This document shows, piece after piece, positions 8,012 to 15,895 of a DNA stretch of 25,224 nt. The notes beneath the pieces were generated by a model. That model was not told the DNA's origin and ran no database searches. It worked only from the letters and a program-made list of their open reading frames with translations. Origin of the DNA: JACCYQ01 sp036675565 (GTDB lineage Bacteria; Bacteroidota; Bacteroidia; Chitinophagales; Chitinophagaceae). The stretch spans positions 1 through 25,224 of the forward strand of contig JAKFER010000224.1 in NCBI GenBank assembly GCA_036675565.1. Direction: 5' to 3'. Position 1 is the stretch's first letter. Every line of letters starts with the position of its first letter. The translations under genes and the position numbers were made by a program.

Positions 8012-9307
8012 ATGAAATATTTCAGCACCAACCGGAAATCTCCCCTGGTAAATTTTAGAGATGCCACTTTATCCGGCCAGGCGCCGGATAAGGGATTGTA
8101 TTTCCCAACTTTTATTCCGGCATTACCTGTTTCCTTTTTAGATAAGATAGATGTTTTATCAAAAGAAGAGATCGCATTTGAGGTAATACATCCTTATGTT
8201 GGCGATAGCATTCCACGAAAAGATTTAATGGACATTGCAGCCCAAACAATAGCCTTTGACTTTCCCTTAAAACAGGTTAATGAAAATATTTTTTCGCTGG
8301 AATTATTTCATGGACCTACTCTTGCTTTTAAAGATGTTGGTGCAGGCTTTATGAGTCGCTGCTTGGGTTATTTTGCCAAAACAATCGACAAAGAAATCAC
8401 CGTTTTGGTTGCAACTTCCGGTGATACAGGTGGTGCCGTGGCAGCGGGTTTTGCCGGTGTTGAGGGTGTCAGGGTAATTATTTTATATCCTTCGGGGAAA
8501 GTAAGTAATGTGCAGGAACTCCAGTTAACTACATGGGGCGGGAACATACATACATACGAGGTTGATGGCAATTTTGATGATTGCCAGTCAATGGTAAAAC
8601 AAGCATTTGCTGATAATGAATTGCAAAATAAAATGTTTCTTACTTCAGCAAATTCAATCAACGTTGCCAGGTGGTTGCCGCAACAATTTTATTATTTCTT
8701 TGCATGGAAACAATGGGCCGATAAAAACCATCCGCCCATAATAAGTGTACCCAGCGGTAACTTTGGAAATATATGTGCCGGGTTATTGGCAATGAAATCA
8801 GGACTTCCATTCAAACATTTTATTGCTGCATGTAATATCAATAAAGTAATTCCAGAATTTTTACAAACGCGAAATTACAAACCGCAAAAAGCAAAAGCAA
8901 CCTTATCGAATGCCATGGATGTTGGCGATCCGAGCAACTTTGTACGTATCCTGGAGATTTTTGATCAGCAATTTGACTCATTAAAAAATGTAATGAGCAG
9001 TTACAGCATAACCGATAATGAAACCATCCATACAATTAAAACAGTAAAAACAGATTATGCATACCTGTTAGATCCACATGGAGCAGTAGGTTATGCGGCA
9101 TTGGAAAAATATTTAGCCGATCATCCGCAGGAAAAAGGGATCTTCCTGGAAACGGCACATCCTGTCAAGTTTGATAATACAATGGAAAAAATCTTAGGCT
9201 ATCCCTTGCCGTTGCCTGAACATATTCAATCACTTTATCAAAAAAAGAAAATCAGCACTAAAATAGATGCGGACTATAATGCTTTAAAATATGAACTCAT
9301 TAAGTGA
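8012..9307 (+). CDS. thrC: threonine synthase
   Basis: 431-residue PLP enzyme converting O-phosphohomoserine to threonine, the last step of the pathway. N terminus MKYFSTN and FRDATLSGQAPDKGLYFP are typical of the threonine synthase family. The PLP lysine lies in FHGPTLAFKDVGAG (Lys107), the phosphate-binding segment is ATSGDTGGAVAAG, and SANSINVARWLPQ and SGNFGN are further family signatures. Last gene of the thrABC operon. No convincing intrinsic terminator was found in the 98 bases before the next gene's chosen start, so read-through cannot be excluded. Confidence 0.96.
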   Translation: MKYFSTNRKSPLVNFRDATLSGQAPDKGLYFPTFIPALPVSFLDKIDVLSKEEIAFEVIHPYVGDSIPRKDLMDIAAQTIAFDFPLKQVNENIFSLELFHGPTLAFKDVGAGFMSRCLGYFAKTIDKEITVLVATSGDTGGAVAAGFAGVEGVRVIILYPSGKVSNVQELQLTTWGGNIHTYEVDGNFDDCQSMVKQAFADNELQNKMFLTSANSINVARWLPQQFYYFFAWKQWADKNHPPIISVPSGNFGNICAGLLAMKSGLPFKHFIAACNINKVIPEFLQTRNYKPQKAKATLSNAMDVGDPSNFVRILEIFDQQFDSLKNVMSSYSITDNETIHTIKTVKTDYAYLLDPHGAVGYAALEKYLADHPQEKGIFLETAHPVKFDNTMEKILGYPLPLPEHIQSLYQKKKISTKIDADYNALKYELIK

Positions 9308-9405
9308 ACCTAAAAAAATTAAATCATTAAGGGCAGCAATTAGCCACACCCTTGTACTTTATTGCAATAGTTTTTCTTAACTTACCTGAACAACCATTGC
9401 TGCTT

Positions 9406-10758
9406 ATGAAGAAGAATAATCTTGTTCGCTATTCCATTGTTGCGGCGCTTGCCGGATTCATATTTGGTTTTGATACTGTAGTCATTTCAGGAGCCAATCT
9501 GCCCATCAAAGAACTCTGGAATACTTCTCCCCTTTTTCATGGATTTTTTATCATGTCTATGGCATTATGGGGAACCGTTATCGGGGCCATGTTTGGTGGT
9601 ATTCCCACGCAGAAATTTGGCAGGAAAAAAGTTCTGGTGTGGGTAGGGATATTGTTTGCTTTGTCAGCTTTTGGAACTGCCTTTGCGCCAGATCCTTATA
9701 CTTTTTCATTTTTTCGTTTTATTGGTGGCGTGGGTATTGGCGTTTCGTCGGTGGCTGCACCTACATATATTTCTGAGATCTCCACACCTGCAACACGTGG
9801 AAGATTGGGCGCCATGTACCAGTTTAATATTGTGTTTGGTATTTTAGTGGCTTTTCTTTCAAATTATTTTTTAGAAGGTTTTGGTGGGGAAAATGACTGG
9901 AGATGGATGCTGGGTGTATTAGCCATCCCCGCACTTATTTACACCATCATGGTAATAGGTGTTCCTGAAAGCCCACGCTGGTTAATTACAAAAAAGAATG
10001 AAATACAGAAGGCTAAAAAAATATTAGCTACCATTGGCGTTGATGATGTGGATGCAGAAGTCGAATCTATTATCCATGCAAATCAATTTGATGCTTCTAC
10101 CGGGAAAGCGTCCCAATTATTCAGTTCAAAATACCGGTCCATCCTTTACCTGGCGTTCATGATCGCTTTTTTTAACCAGGTTTCCGGCATCAATTTTATT
10201 TTATACTATGCACCCGAAATTTTAGAAAGAGCCGGACTGGCAGCCCAGGATTCGTTATTCAATTCCATTGCCATCGGAGGCACAAACCTGTTGTTTACTT
10301 TTGTAGGACTCTACCTGATTGACAGGGCAGGCAGAAAAAAATTATTATTGATCGGATCACTGGGATACATTTTTAGTTTATCCATGGTTGTCTGGGCATT
10401 TTATTCGCAGGCAGGTCCTGGTTTCTTAATGATATTTTTATTGCTGTTTATCGCGTCGCATGCCATAGGACAGGGAGCTGTGATCTGGGTATTTATTTCT
10501 GAAATATTCCCGAATAAAGTTCGTGCATCTGGTCAATCATTTGGTGCAAGTATTCACTGGATTTTCGCCGCGATTATAACATTGATCACACCTGTTTTTT
10601 TAGATTCAAAAGATGGCATTTTTAAAGATAATCCATGGCCCATTTTTGCATTCTTTGCATTTATGATGTTACTGCAACTTATTTGGGTGCTTACTAAAGT
10701 TCCCGAAACAAAAGGTGTTTCGCTGGAAGAACTGGAGAAAAAATTAATGATGCGATAA
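9406..10758 (+). CDS. MFS sugar permease (sugar porter family, XylE/GLUT-like)
   Basis: About 450 residues with twelve predicted membrane segments in the inner membrane. Sugar-porter signatures: FGFDTVVISGA in TM1, GRKKVLVWVG after TM2, RFIGGVGIGVSSVAAPTYISE with TPATRGRLG, the PESPRWL motif before the central loop, FNQVSGINFILYYAPEI in TM7, DRAGRKKLLLIG, and the C-terminal PETKGVSLEEL. It probably imports a hexose or pentose by proton symport; the sugar cannot be read from sequence. The ORF is open from 9352, but the first 18 residues are not typical of the family, and MKKNNLVRYS at 9406 gives the usual short N terminus. Followed after 189 bases by a ROK kinase gene on the same strand, which fits uptake and phosphorylation of one sugar. 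Confidence 0.92.
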   Translation: MKKNNLVRYSIVAALAGFIFGFDTVVISGANLPIKELWNTSPLFHGFFIMSMALWGTVIGAMFGGIPTQKFGRKKVLVWVGILFALSAFGTAFAPDPYTFSFFRFIGGVGIGVSSVAAPTYISEISTPATRGRLGAMYQFNIVFGILVAFLSNYFLEGFGGENDWRWMLGVLAIPALIYTIMVIGVPESPRWLITKKNEIQKAKKILATIGVDDVDAEVESIIHANQFDASTGKASQLFSSKYRSILYLAFMIAFFNQVSGINFILYYAPEILERAGLAAQDSLFNSIAIGGTNLLFTFVGLYLIDRAGRKKLLLIGSLGYIFSLSMVVWAFYSQAGPGFLMIFLLLFIASHAIGQGAVIWVFISEIFPNKVRASGQSFGASIHWIFAAIITLITPVFLDSKDGIFKDNPWPIFAFFAFMMLLQLIWVLTKVPETKGVSLEELEKKLMMR

Positions 10759-10947
10759 TAATACTGGTTCATATTTTATTTCATTATTGAATTTTTTTTG
10801 TGGGACAAACAGCATTGCTACTATTTGGCTTTTGTTGCCACGCTCGGTTTATCGTCCGGTAATTCTATGCGTCGATTTGTTGTAAAATAATAATATTCCA
10901 AACCCAGAAATTAGATGAAAACCATTTAATTTAAAAATTTATTCAAA
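10759..10947 (+). other. Intergenic region, permease to ROK kinase
   Basis: 189 bases without a gene. A loose promoter match exists: TTTG at 10797-10800, then 21 bases, then TATTTGGC. No clear terminator follows the permease gene. Confidence 0.3.
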
Positions 10948-11865
10948 ATGAATCAACCATTATGGGGCATCGATCTTGGCGGAACAAAAATAGAAGGCGC
11001 CATACTTCCATCACTAAATGATCCTGCACCGATCATCCGTACAAGACTTGACACGGAAGCATCGAAAGGCTACGAACATATTATTTCGCAAATAGAAAAG
11101 CTGGTTGCTAAAATGAAAGACGAATCCGGTTTACAACCCCGCAGTATTGGTTTTGGCACCCCAGGTGTTTTAGATCCCGGATTGCAAACAATGAAAAATT
11201 GCAACAGCACCGCACTTAACGGTAAGCCTTTGAAAAAGGATCTTGAAGAGGTATTGAAAATTCCTGTTGTACTGGCCAACGATGCAAACTGTTTTGCACT
11301 GGCAGAAACGCATTGGGGAATTGTAAAAGAAAAATTTCCAAATGCTAAAGTAGTCTTTGGCATCATCATGGGTTCAGGCGTGGGAGGAGGAATTGTATTT
11401 GATGGAAAAGTATGGAATGGTTGTCATGGTATTGCAGGAGAATGGGGTCATAACTATTTGGATGATTCAGGTGGAGCGTGTTATTGTGGTAAAACCGGTT
11501 GCGTGGAAACGATCATTTCCGGACCATCGTTACAACGTTTTTATGCAGGTGTAACGGGCAACAATATCTCTTTAAAGGAAATCATGAACAGGTATCATCA
11601 GCAAAACGATGAAGCTGCTAAACAAACGATTCAGCGCTTATGCCGGTTTTTTGGTAAATCCGTTTCTGTTGTTACCAATCTTTTGGATCCTGATGTAATT
11701 GTGATTGGTGGAGGTGTAGGAAATATAGATGCTATTTATACGGATGGAATAAAATCATTAAAAGAATTTATTTTCAATAACAGTGTAGATGTACCCATTG
11801 TAAAACCAAGTTTGGGTGACAGTGCAGGTGTATTTGGTGCTGCGGCATTGGTGGCGGATAGATAA
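10948..11865 (+). CDS. ROK-family sugar kinase (glucokinase/fructokinase-like)
   Basis: 305 residues, the normal ROK kinase length. N-terminal ATP phosphate-binding loop GIDLGGTKIEG (residues 7-17), GFGTPGVLD, catalytic Asp in LANDANC (about 109-115), MGSGVGGG, and the ROK signature with the zinc site: GHNY (His168) then CYCGKTGCVE with Cys178, Cys180 and Cys185. Kinases of this group phosphorylate glucose, fructose, mannose or N-acetyl sugars; the glucose-type motif GEWGHN favours a hexose. No N-terminal helix-turn-helix, so this is an enzyme and not a ROK repressor. It lies behind the MFS sugar permease and probably traps the imported sugar. Confidence 0.92.
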   Translation: MNQPLWGIDLGGTKIEGAILPSLNDPAPIIRTRLDTEASKGYEHIISQIEKLVAKMKDESGLQPRSIGFGTPGVLDPGLQTMKNCNSTALNGKPLKKDLEEVLKIPVVLANDANCFALAETHWGIVKEKFPNAKVVFGIIMGSGVGGGIVFDGKVWNGCHGIAGEWGHNYLDDSGGACYCGKTGCVETIISGPSLQRFYAGVTGNNISLKEIMNRYHQQNDEAAKQTIQRLCRFFGKSVSVVTNLLDPDVIVIGGGVGNIDAIYTDGIKSLKEFIFNNSVDVPIVKPSLGDSAGVFGAAALVADR

Positions 11866-11940
11866 ATATGATTTTAAACGTCATCAAGTATCTTATGTTT
11901 CAATAATAACAAAGATGAATAGAGTGCTGAAGCAGATGGA

Positions 11941-12000
11941 CTGCGGGATGGAAGCGGTAGCCCGCAGCGCAGCGAGGACTACAAGCGGACAGCCCGGACC
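11941..12000 (+). ncRNA. Structured intergenic element downstream of ROK kinase (possible Flavo-1-like motif)
   Basis: A GC-rich island in AT-rich intergenic DNA with two related halves: GAAGCGGTAGCCCG (11951-11964) and CAAGCGGACAGCCCG (11982-11996). CGGG (11944-11947) can pair with CCCG (11993-11996), enclosing an inner stem GTAG (11957-11960) / CTAC (11979-11982). A competing perfect 7-bp stem is CTGCGGG (11941-11947) / CCCGCAG (11961-11967). From memory, conserved flanks GAAGCGG and AGCGGAnAGCCCG around a variable hairpin recur between genes in Bacteroidota and resemble the Flavo-1 RNA family; this could not be checked. It lies 75 bases after the kinase stop. Confidence 0.5.
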
Positions 12001-12050
12001 GATGCTGAAAAATTTATCAAATGCTGACAGTCCCGGAAAAAAATAATAAA

Positions 12051-12075
12051 AAAAGCCTCGTTACATGAGGCTTTT
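12051..12075. terminator. Bidirectional terminator between ROK kinase and secreted-protein gene
   Basis: 9-bp stem AAAAGCCTC (12051-12059) / GAGGCTTTT (12067-12075) with a 7-base loop. T-rich sequence follows on the plus strand, and on the minus strand the stem runs into seven consecutive T, so it can end transcripts from both convergent genes. Confidence 0.88.
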
Positions 12076-12084
12076 GATTTTTTG

Positions 12085-12495
12085 TTAATCACTTTCTTTA
12101 AACCAGGATTTTTTGATGGTATGATGAACCAAAATATATTCATCATCACGCTCATAAAAAAAGCCGATGTAGTTATTTTCTGCATCTATAACAACTTCGT
12201 ATTCATTGCCCACATCACTAACTACCTGCATGGTATATTTTACTTCATCTTCATCATAATCATAACTCGTGATTTTGTAATTAGATGTGATGGTAGCCGT
12301 AGTATGCTTGAACATTGTGAGCTCCTTATTAAACTCAAAAAATGTTCCGCTTGAATCAATGGAAAAGACTTCCCAATCTTCCTTCAGATCGTCCCAGACA
12401 GCATCCTGACGGATACTTGTACTGATGGATAATTGTGCCATTGCATAAATGGTAAAGGTTAGCATGCTAACCAGCAGCAGTAGTCGCTTTTGCAT
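12085..12495 (-). CDS. small secreted protein of unknown function
   Basis: 136 residues. The N terminus MQKRLLLLVSMLTFTIYAMAQ is a clear Sec signal peptide with cleavage near AMAQ, and there is no lipobox. The mature part is acidic and beta-rich (SYDYDEDEVKYTMQVVSD, EYEVVIDAENNYIGFFYERDDEY) and ends KKSWFKESD. I recognise no family. It is probably periplasmic or exported and reads like a small single-domain protein. It has its own promoter (12537-12567) and shares a bidirectional terminator with the ROK kinase, so it is monocistronic. Confidence 0.75.
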   Translation of the reverse strand: MQKRLLLLVSMLTFTIYAMAQLSISTSIRQDAVWDDLKEDWEVFSIDSSGTFFEFNKELTMFKHTTATITSNYKITSYDYDEDEVKYTMQVVSDVGNEYEVVIDAENNYIGFFYERDDEYILVHHTIKKSWFKESD

Positions 12496-12536
12496 AAAGG
12501 TGGTTTGTAGTTTTAATGTGGTAACTGATTACCGGC

Positions 12537-12567
12537 TAAAAGTAGAAGAAATATGGTAAGATTGCAA
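12537..12567 (-). promoter_or_regulatory. Promoter of the small secreted-protein gene
   Basis: On the minus strand: TTG (12567-12565), 20 bases, then TACTTTTA (12544-12537), close to the Bacteroidota TTTG / TAnnTTTG pattern. It implies a 5' leader of about 35 bases before the ATG at 12495. Confidence 0.55.
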
Positions 12568-12631
12568 TACCTATTAATGAGTATTCAAAAGGGATGTGCT
12601 AGAGAGATTGGCTACACTTCTGTACATAAAA

Positions 12632-12655
12632 AAATCCCGCAGGTTTGCGGGATTT
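12632..12655 (-). terminator. Terminator of the alpha (infA-rplQ) operon
   Basis: Perfect 10-bp stem AAATCCCGCA (12632-12641) / TGCGGGATTT (12646-12655) with a 4-base loop. On the minus strand the stem leads into a run of T (complement of the A run at 12628-12634). It lies 17 bases beyond the rplQ stop. Confidence 0.92.
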
Positions 12656-12672
12656 ACTATAAGATAAATTAT

Positions 12673-13419
12673 TTATTTAACATCGCGGCCGCCCTGCAGC
12701 ATATCTTTTAAGATGGTTAATTCATCCCATTTTCCTTCTGCGGCTAACGTAGCCTGCTCTGGCCATGTTGTTGGATCCTGTGCATTGAAAGTACCTTCTG
12801 CATCAGCCAGCAATTCTTTCAGTTCATCAGGTGTTTTCTTTGTAAGCTTTTCAAAAGTATCAACACCTGCAGCAATTAAAACTTCAGCTACTTTAGGACC
12901 AATACCTTCAATTATAGTAAGGTCATCTGCCTCTTTAGTTGTTTTTGCTTTAGCAGCCGGAGCAGCAGCAGTTGCTTCATCACCAGCTTTTTTACGGCTA
13001 CCCGCACGGCGTGTACGCTTGGCTGGTTCTTTAGCTTCGCCTTTTCCTTTACCATAGATCTCGTTGTAATCAACCAACTCGATCATCGCCATTTCTGCGT
13101 TATCTCCTGTTCTTGCACCTAATTTAATGATGCGGGTATAACCACCAGGACGACCGGCGATCTTTGGACTAATAACGTCGAACAATTCTTTGATTGCTTC
13201 TTTGCTCTGCAGGTAACTGAAAACCACACGGCGCTGGTGCGTTGTATTTTCTTTGCTTTTGGTGATCAGCGGTTCAACATATATTCTTAACGCCTTTGCT
13301 TTTGCTACAGTCGTTACGATTCTTTTATATTCGATCAATTGATTTGAAAGGTTCATCAGCAACGCATCTCTGTGTGCTTTCTTTCTTCCGAGGTTATTTA
13401 CTTTATCTCCGTGACGCAT
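12673..13419 (-). CDS. rplQ: 50S ribosomal protein L17 with C-terminal helix-hairpin-helix extension
   Basis: 248 residues; a plain bacterial L17 is about 115-130. Residues 1-122 are the conserved L17 core (MRHGDKVNNLGRKKAHRDAL, KAKALRIYVEPLI, GGYTRIIKLGARTGDNAEMA). Residues 123-164 form a Lys/Ala-rich basic linker (KRTRRAGSRKKAG). Residues 165-205 hold a helix-hairpin-helix unit (DDLTIIEGIGPKVAEVLIAA), followed by DPTTWPEQATLAAEGKWDEL near the end. From memory, similar HhH/TWPEQ tails are attached to other Bacteroidota proteins, including some L21. Last gene of the alpha operon, 144 bases after rpoA, with a strong terminator behind it. The extension probably contacts rRNA or another partner; its role is not known to me. 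Confidence 0.95.
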   Translation of the reverse strand: MRHGDKVNNLGRKKAHRDALLMNLSNQLIEYKRIVTTVAKAKALRIYVEPLITKSKENTTHQRRVVFSYLQSKEAIKELFDVISPKIAGRPGGYTRIIKLGARTGDNAEMAMIELVDYNEIYGKGKGEAKEPAKRTRRAGSRKKAGDEATAAAPAAKAKTTKEADDLTIIEGIGPKVAEVLIAAGVDTFEKLTKKTPDELKELLADAEGTFNAQDPTTWPEQATLAAEGKWDELTILKDMLQGGRDVK

Positions 13420-13476
13420 GACGATTGAAATTTGAAACCGGCAATGATTGTTGCCTGGTTAAGTGATTAAATATTC

Positions 13477-13504
13477 GGCTGCACCGTGTCAAGGAGTTGC
13501 AGCC
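13477..13504 (-). promoter_or_regulatory. Hairpin in the rpoA-rplQ gap
   Basis: Perfect 7-bp stem GGCTGCA (13477-13483) / TGCAGCC (13498-13504) with a 14-base loop, 58 bases upstream of the rplQ start in a 144-bp gap that is long for a ribosomal operon. No T run follows it on the minus strand, so it is not an evident terminator. It could be a processing or translational control element. Confidence 0.4.
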
Positions 13505-13563
13505 TACGTTTATGATGTTTGAATGATAAAAGCTTATGCTATTAAAATTCGAACATGTTTTAA

Positions 13564-14565
13564 TTAGAAATCTTCCGCATCAACACCCAGTTTAGCCAGG
13601 TCCATTCCAAAATGCAAACCTCTTTCATTCAATACCTGCTCAATTTCAGATAATGATTTTTGTCCGAAGTTGCGGAATTTCATCAGGTCTTCCTGTTCGT
13701 ATTGAACCAGCTCGCTCAAAGAATTGATCTTGGCAGCTTTCAGGCAATTGAATGCTCTTACGCTCAGATCCAGGTCTTCTAATGGCGTCTTCAATACTTT
13801 ACGCAATTGCAAAGTCTGTTCATCCACCAGGTCTTCTTTCTTTTCTTCCTTATTATCAAACGTGATGTTTTCATCCGTAATGATCATCAGGTGCTGGATT
13901 AAAATGCGGCTGGCTTGTTTAACTGCTTCTTCAGGATGAATGGTACCATCGGTAACCACTTCCATGATCAGTTTTTCATAGTCAGTGCGTTGTTCCACAC
14001 GAGTATTCTCGATAGTGTATTTCACATTCTTGATAGGTGTGTAAATAGCATCGATCGGGATCAGGTTCAAGGGGGCATCTTTTGGTTTATTTTCCTCGGA
14101 AGGTACATAACCGCGTCCTTTGCTGATAGTGAATTCAATATCCAGTTTTACAGAAGAATCTAATGTGCAGATCAGCAGATCAGGATTCATAACCTGGAAA
14201 GACTGGGTTCCTTCACCGATCATACCGGCAGTGAACTCTGTTTTATTTTTGATTGACAACATGATCTTTTCATGTGCCACTTCATGATCAACGATTTTTT
14301 TCAGGCGTACCTGTTTGATGTTTAACAGTATTTCTACCACATCTTCCGTGATACCTTTGATGGTTGCAAATTCATGATCCACACCTTCAATCTTCACACC
14401 TACAATTGCATAACCTTCCAGTGAATTTAATAATACACGACGAAGGGAATTACCAATGGTAACGGCATAGCCGGGTTCCAGCGGGCGAAACTCGAACTGA
14501 GCTTCAAAGTCATTCACTTTTTGTAAAATGATCTTATCCGGTTTCTGAAAATTTAAAATGGCCAT
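13564..14565 (-). CDS. rpoA: DNA-directed RNA polymerase alpha subunit
   Basis: 333 residues, normal length. The N-terminal dimerisation domain (about 1-235) has FEFRPLEPGYAVTIGNSLRRVLLNSLEGYAI, the family signature. The C-terminal domain (about 262-320) has the two HhH elements that contact UP elements and activators (LDLSVRAFNCLKAAKINSLSEL and FRNFGQKSLSEIEQVL). An acidic/Lys-rich linker (NKEEKKEDLVDE) joins them. It sits between rpsD and rplQ in the standard alpha-operon order, 89 bases downstream of rpsD. Confidence 0.98.
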   Translation of the reverse strand: MAILNFQKPDKIILQKVNDFEAQFEFRPLEPGYAVTIGNSLRRVLLNSLEGYAIVGVKIEGVDHEFATIKGITEDVVEILLNIKQVRLKKIVDHEVAHEKIMLSIKNKTEFTAGMIGEGTQSFQVMNPDLLICTLDSSVKLDIEFTISKGRGYVPSEENKPKDAPLNLIPIDAIYTPIKNVKYTIENTRVEQRTDYEKLIMEVVTDGTIHPEEAVKQASRILIQHLMIITDENITFDNKEEKKEDLVDEQTLQLRKVLKTPLEDLDLSVRAFNCLKAAKINSLSELVQYEQEDLMKFRNFGQKSLSEIEQVLNERGLHFGMDLAKLGVDAEDF

Positions 14566-14654
14566 ATCTGAGTTTAAAATTTTTAATTTAGAATGTCAGC
14601 CAGGGTTTGCACCTTTCGCTGTTTTAGATTTGCTGATTTGCAAGAAAGCTAAGC

Positions 14655-15260
14655 TTACTTACTATACAATTCCACGATCAAAGATTCTTTGATGTTTTCT
14701 GGCACATTTTCTCTCTCCGGATATGTTAAGAAAGTTCCTTTCATATCAGCTTCACTGTAATCTAACCAACCAAACTTAGGATTCTTACTTCCCATCTGGC
14801 TGGTGATCCCTGTATTGCCTTTGGTCTTTTCTTTCAGTGTGATAACATCACCTGGCTTAACCTGGAATGAAGGAATATTTACAACGGTATCATTTACCGC
14901 AATGTGCTTGTGTGTAACCAGCTGGCGTGCTGCAGGTCGTGAAGGCGCAATGCCTAAACGAAATACAACATTATCCAGGCGGGCTTCCAATAACTGGATC
15001 AAAACCTGACCGGTAACACCACGACGTCTTTCAGCTTCTTCAAAAGTTTTGCGGAATTGTTTTTCAAGCAAACCATAGGTATACTTGGCCTTTTGCTTTT
15101 CACGTAACTGTAATGCATATTCGCCTAAGCTTTTACGCTTACGCTGTGCACCATGCTGGCCAGGAGGGTTGCTGTTTTTACCCAACCATTTGCCATTGCC
15201 TAAAATAGGCTCACCGAAAATTCGGGAAATTTTGGTCTTTGGACCTGTGTACCTTGCCAT
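14655..15260 (-). CDS. rpsD: 30S ribosomal protein S4
   Basis: 201 residues, typical of S4. It begins MARYTGPKTKISRIFGEPI and contains NPPGQHG, YGLLEKQFRKTF, and the S4 RNA-binding domain around residues 90-155 (RLDNVVFRLGIAPSRPAARQLVTHKHIAVND). The N-terminal Cys cluster of the zinc form is absent, so this is the zinc-independent type. S4 is a primary 16S rRNA binder and in many bacteria the repressor of the alpha operon. It is preceded by a 104-base gap with an 8-bp hairpin, a possible site for its own feedback. Confidence 0.98.
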   Translation of the reverse strand: MARYTGPKTKISRIFGEPILGNGKWLGKNSNPPGQHGAQRKRKSLGEYALQLREKQKAKYTYGLLEKQFRKTFEEAERRRGVTGQVLIQLLEARLDNVVFRLGIAPSRPAARQLVTHKHIAVNDTVVNIPSFQVKPGDVITLKEKTKGNTGITSQMGSKNPKFGWLDYSEADMKGTFLTYPERENVPENIKESLIVELYSK

Positions 15261-15288
15261 AATTGTTTATTAGATTTTTTAGTTTCGA

Positions 15289-15326
15289 TGTATGATCAGT
15301 AAAAATCTGTAAAAATGAATCATACA
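15289..15326 (-). promoter_or_regulatory. Hairpin in the rpsK-rpsD gap (rpsD leader)
   Basis: Perfect 8-bp arms TGTATGAT (15289-15296) and ATCATACA (15319-15326) enclose 22 bases, 28 bases upstream of the rpsD start. A smaller stem-loop, AGCGG (15346-15350) / CCGCT (15355-15359), lies just after the rpsK stop and is followed on the minus strand by an AT-rich stretch. They could mark an S4-binding leader or transcript processing. Confidence 0.4.
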
Positions 15327-15364
15327 CCCGTTAATAAAAATATTGAGCGGTAAACCGCTATATG

Positions 15365-15766
15365 TTATACTCTTCTCTTTTTGGGAGGACGGCAACCGTT
15401 GTGAGGTAAAGGCGTAATATCCTTGATCATCACTACTTCAATACCTGAATTTGCAATGGCACGGATAGCACCTTCACGGCCAGAACCCGGACCTTTTACA
15501 TAAACATCCACTTTTCTTAAACCAGCATCAAGAGCAACTTTTGCTGCGTCTGCTGCGGCCATCTGGGCTGCATATGGCGTGTTCTTCTTAGAACCCCTGA
15601 AACCCATTTTACCCGCACTGCTCCAGGAAATTACCTGGCCGCTCTTGTTGGTCAAACTGATAATGATATTATTGAAACTGGCAGTAACGTGAGCATCACC
15701 ATAGGATTCCACTTTTACTACTCTTTTTTTTGCTGCGGCTTTTGCGCTTAATTGTTGTTTTGCCAT
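15365..15766 (-). CDS. rpsK: 30S ribosomal protein S11
   Basis: 133 residues. Family features: ASFNNIIISLTNKSGQVISWSSAGKMGFRGSKKNTPYAAQ, VDVYVKGPGSGREGAIRAI, and the C-terminal ITPLPHNGCRPPKKRRV, with the conserved basic tail that sits at the mRNA exit on the platform. It has a Lys/Ala-rich N terminus. Standard position between rpsM and rpsD, but separated from rpsM by 163 bases that contain potential regulatory folds. Confidence 0.98.
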   Translation of the reverse strand: MAKQQLSAKAAAKKRVVKVESYGDAHVTASFNNIIISLTNKSGQVISWSSAGKMGFRGSKKNTPYAAQMAAADAAKVALDAGLRKVDVYVKGPGSGREGAIRAIANSGIEVVMIKDITPLPHNGCRPPKKRRV

Positions 15767-15824
15767 GATTCTTTCGAGGTAATCTTTTAAATGTTTTTAA
15801 AATCATCCTGTTTTAGCAAGATGC

Positions 15825-15878
15825 GAATCAATCCTCCGCCTGCACCGGGTTTCTGTAATTGATTCTATAAATGGTGCA
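15825..15878 (-). promoter_or_regulatory. Candidate pseudoknot in the rpsK leader
   Basis: Two perfect complementary pairs are interleaved: GAATCAAT (15825-15832) with ATTGATTC (15858-15865), and TGCACC (15841-15846) with GGTGCA (15873-15878). The order a-b-a'-b' is that of an H-type pseudoknot; the helices could also form one at a time. The site begins 59 bases upstream of the rpsK start. E. coli controls its alpha operon through a pseudoknot upstream of rpsM bound by S4; whether this is an equivalent is inference. Confidence 0.4.
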
Positions 15879-15895
15879 TATAAATAAAAACCAAA

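Noticed and set aside
9329..9353. AAGGG/CCCTT pairing after thrC as a terminator
   Set aside because: Only 5 bp with a 15-base loop and no T run.
9406..11865. A polysaccharide utilisation locus around the sugar permease and kinase
   Set aside because: No SusC/SusD pair, glycoside hydrolase or regulator nearby; only a permease and a kinase.
11816..12046. Plus-strand ORF running from the ROK gene end through the structured element
   Set aside because: It starts inside the kinase gene in another frame, and its tail is the chance translation of the GC-rich structured motif.
12713..13057. 114-codon plus-strand ORF opposite rplQ
   Set aside because: Antisense shadow of the L17 extension, Ser/Ala-rich with no signals of its own.
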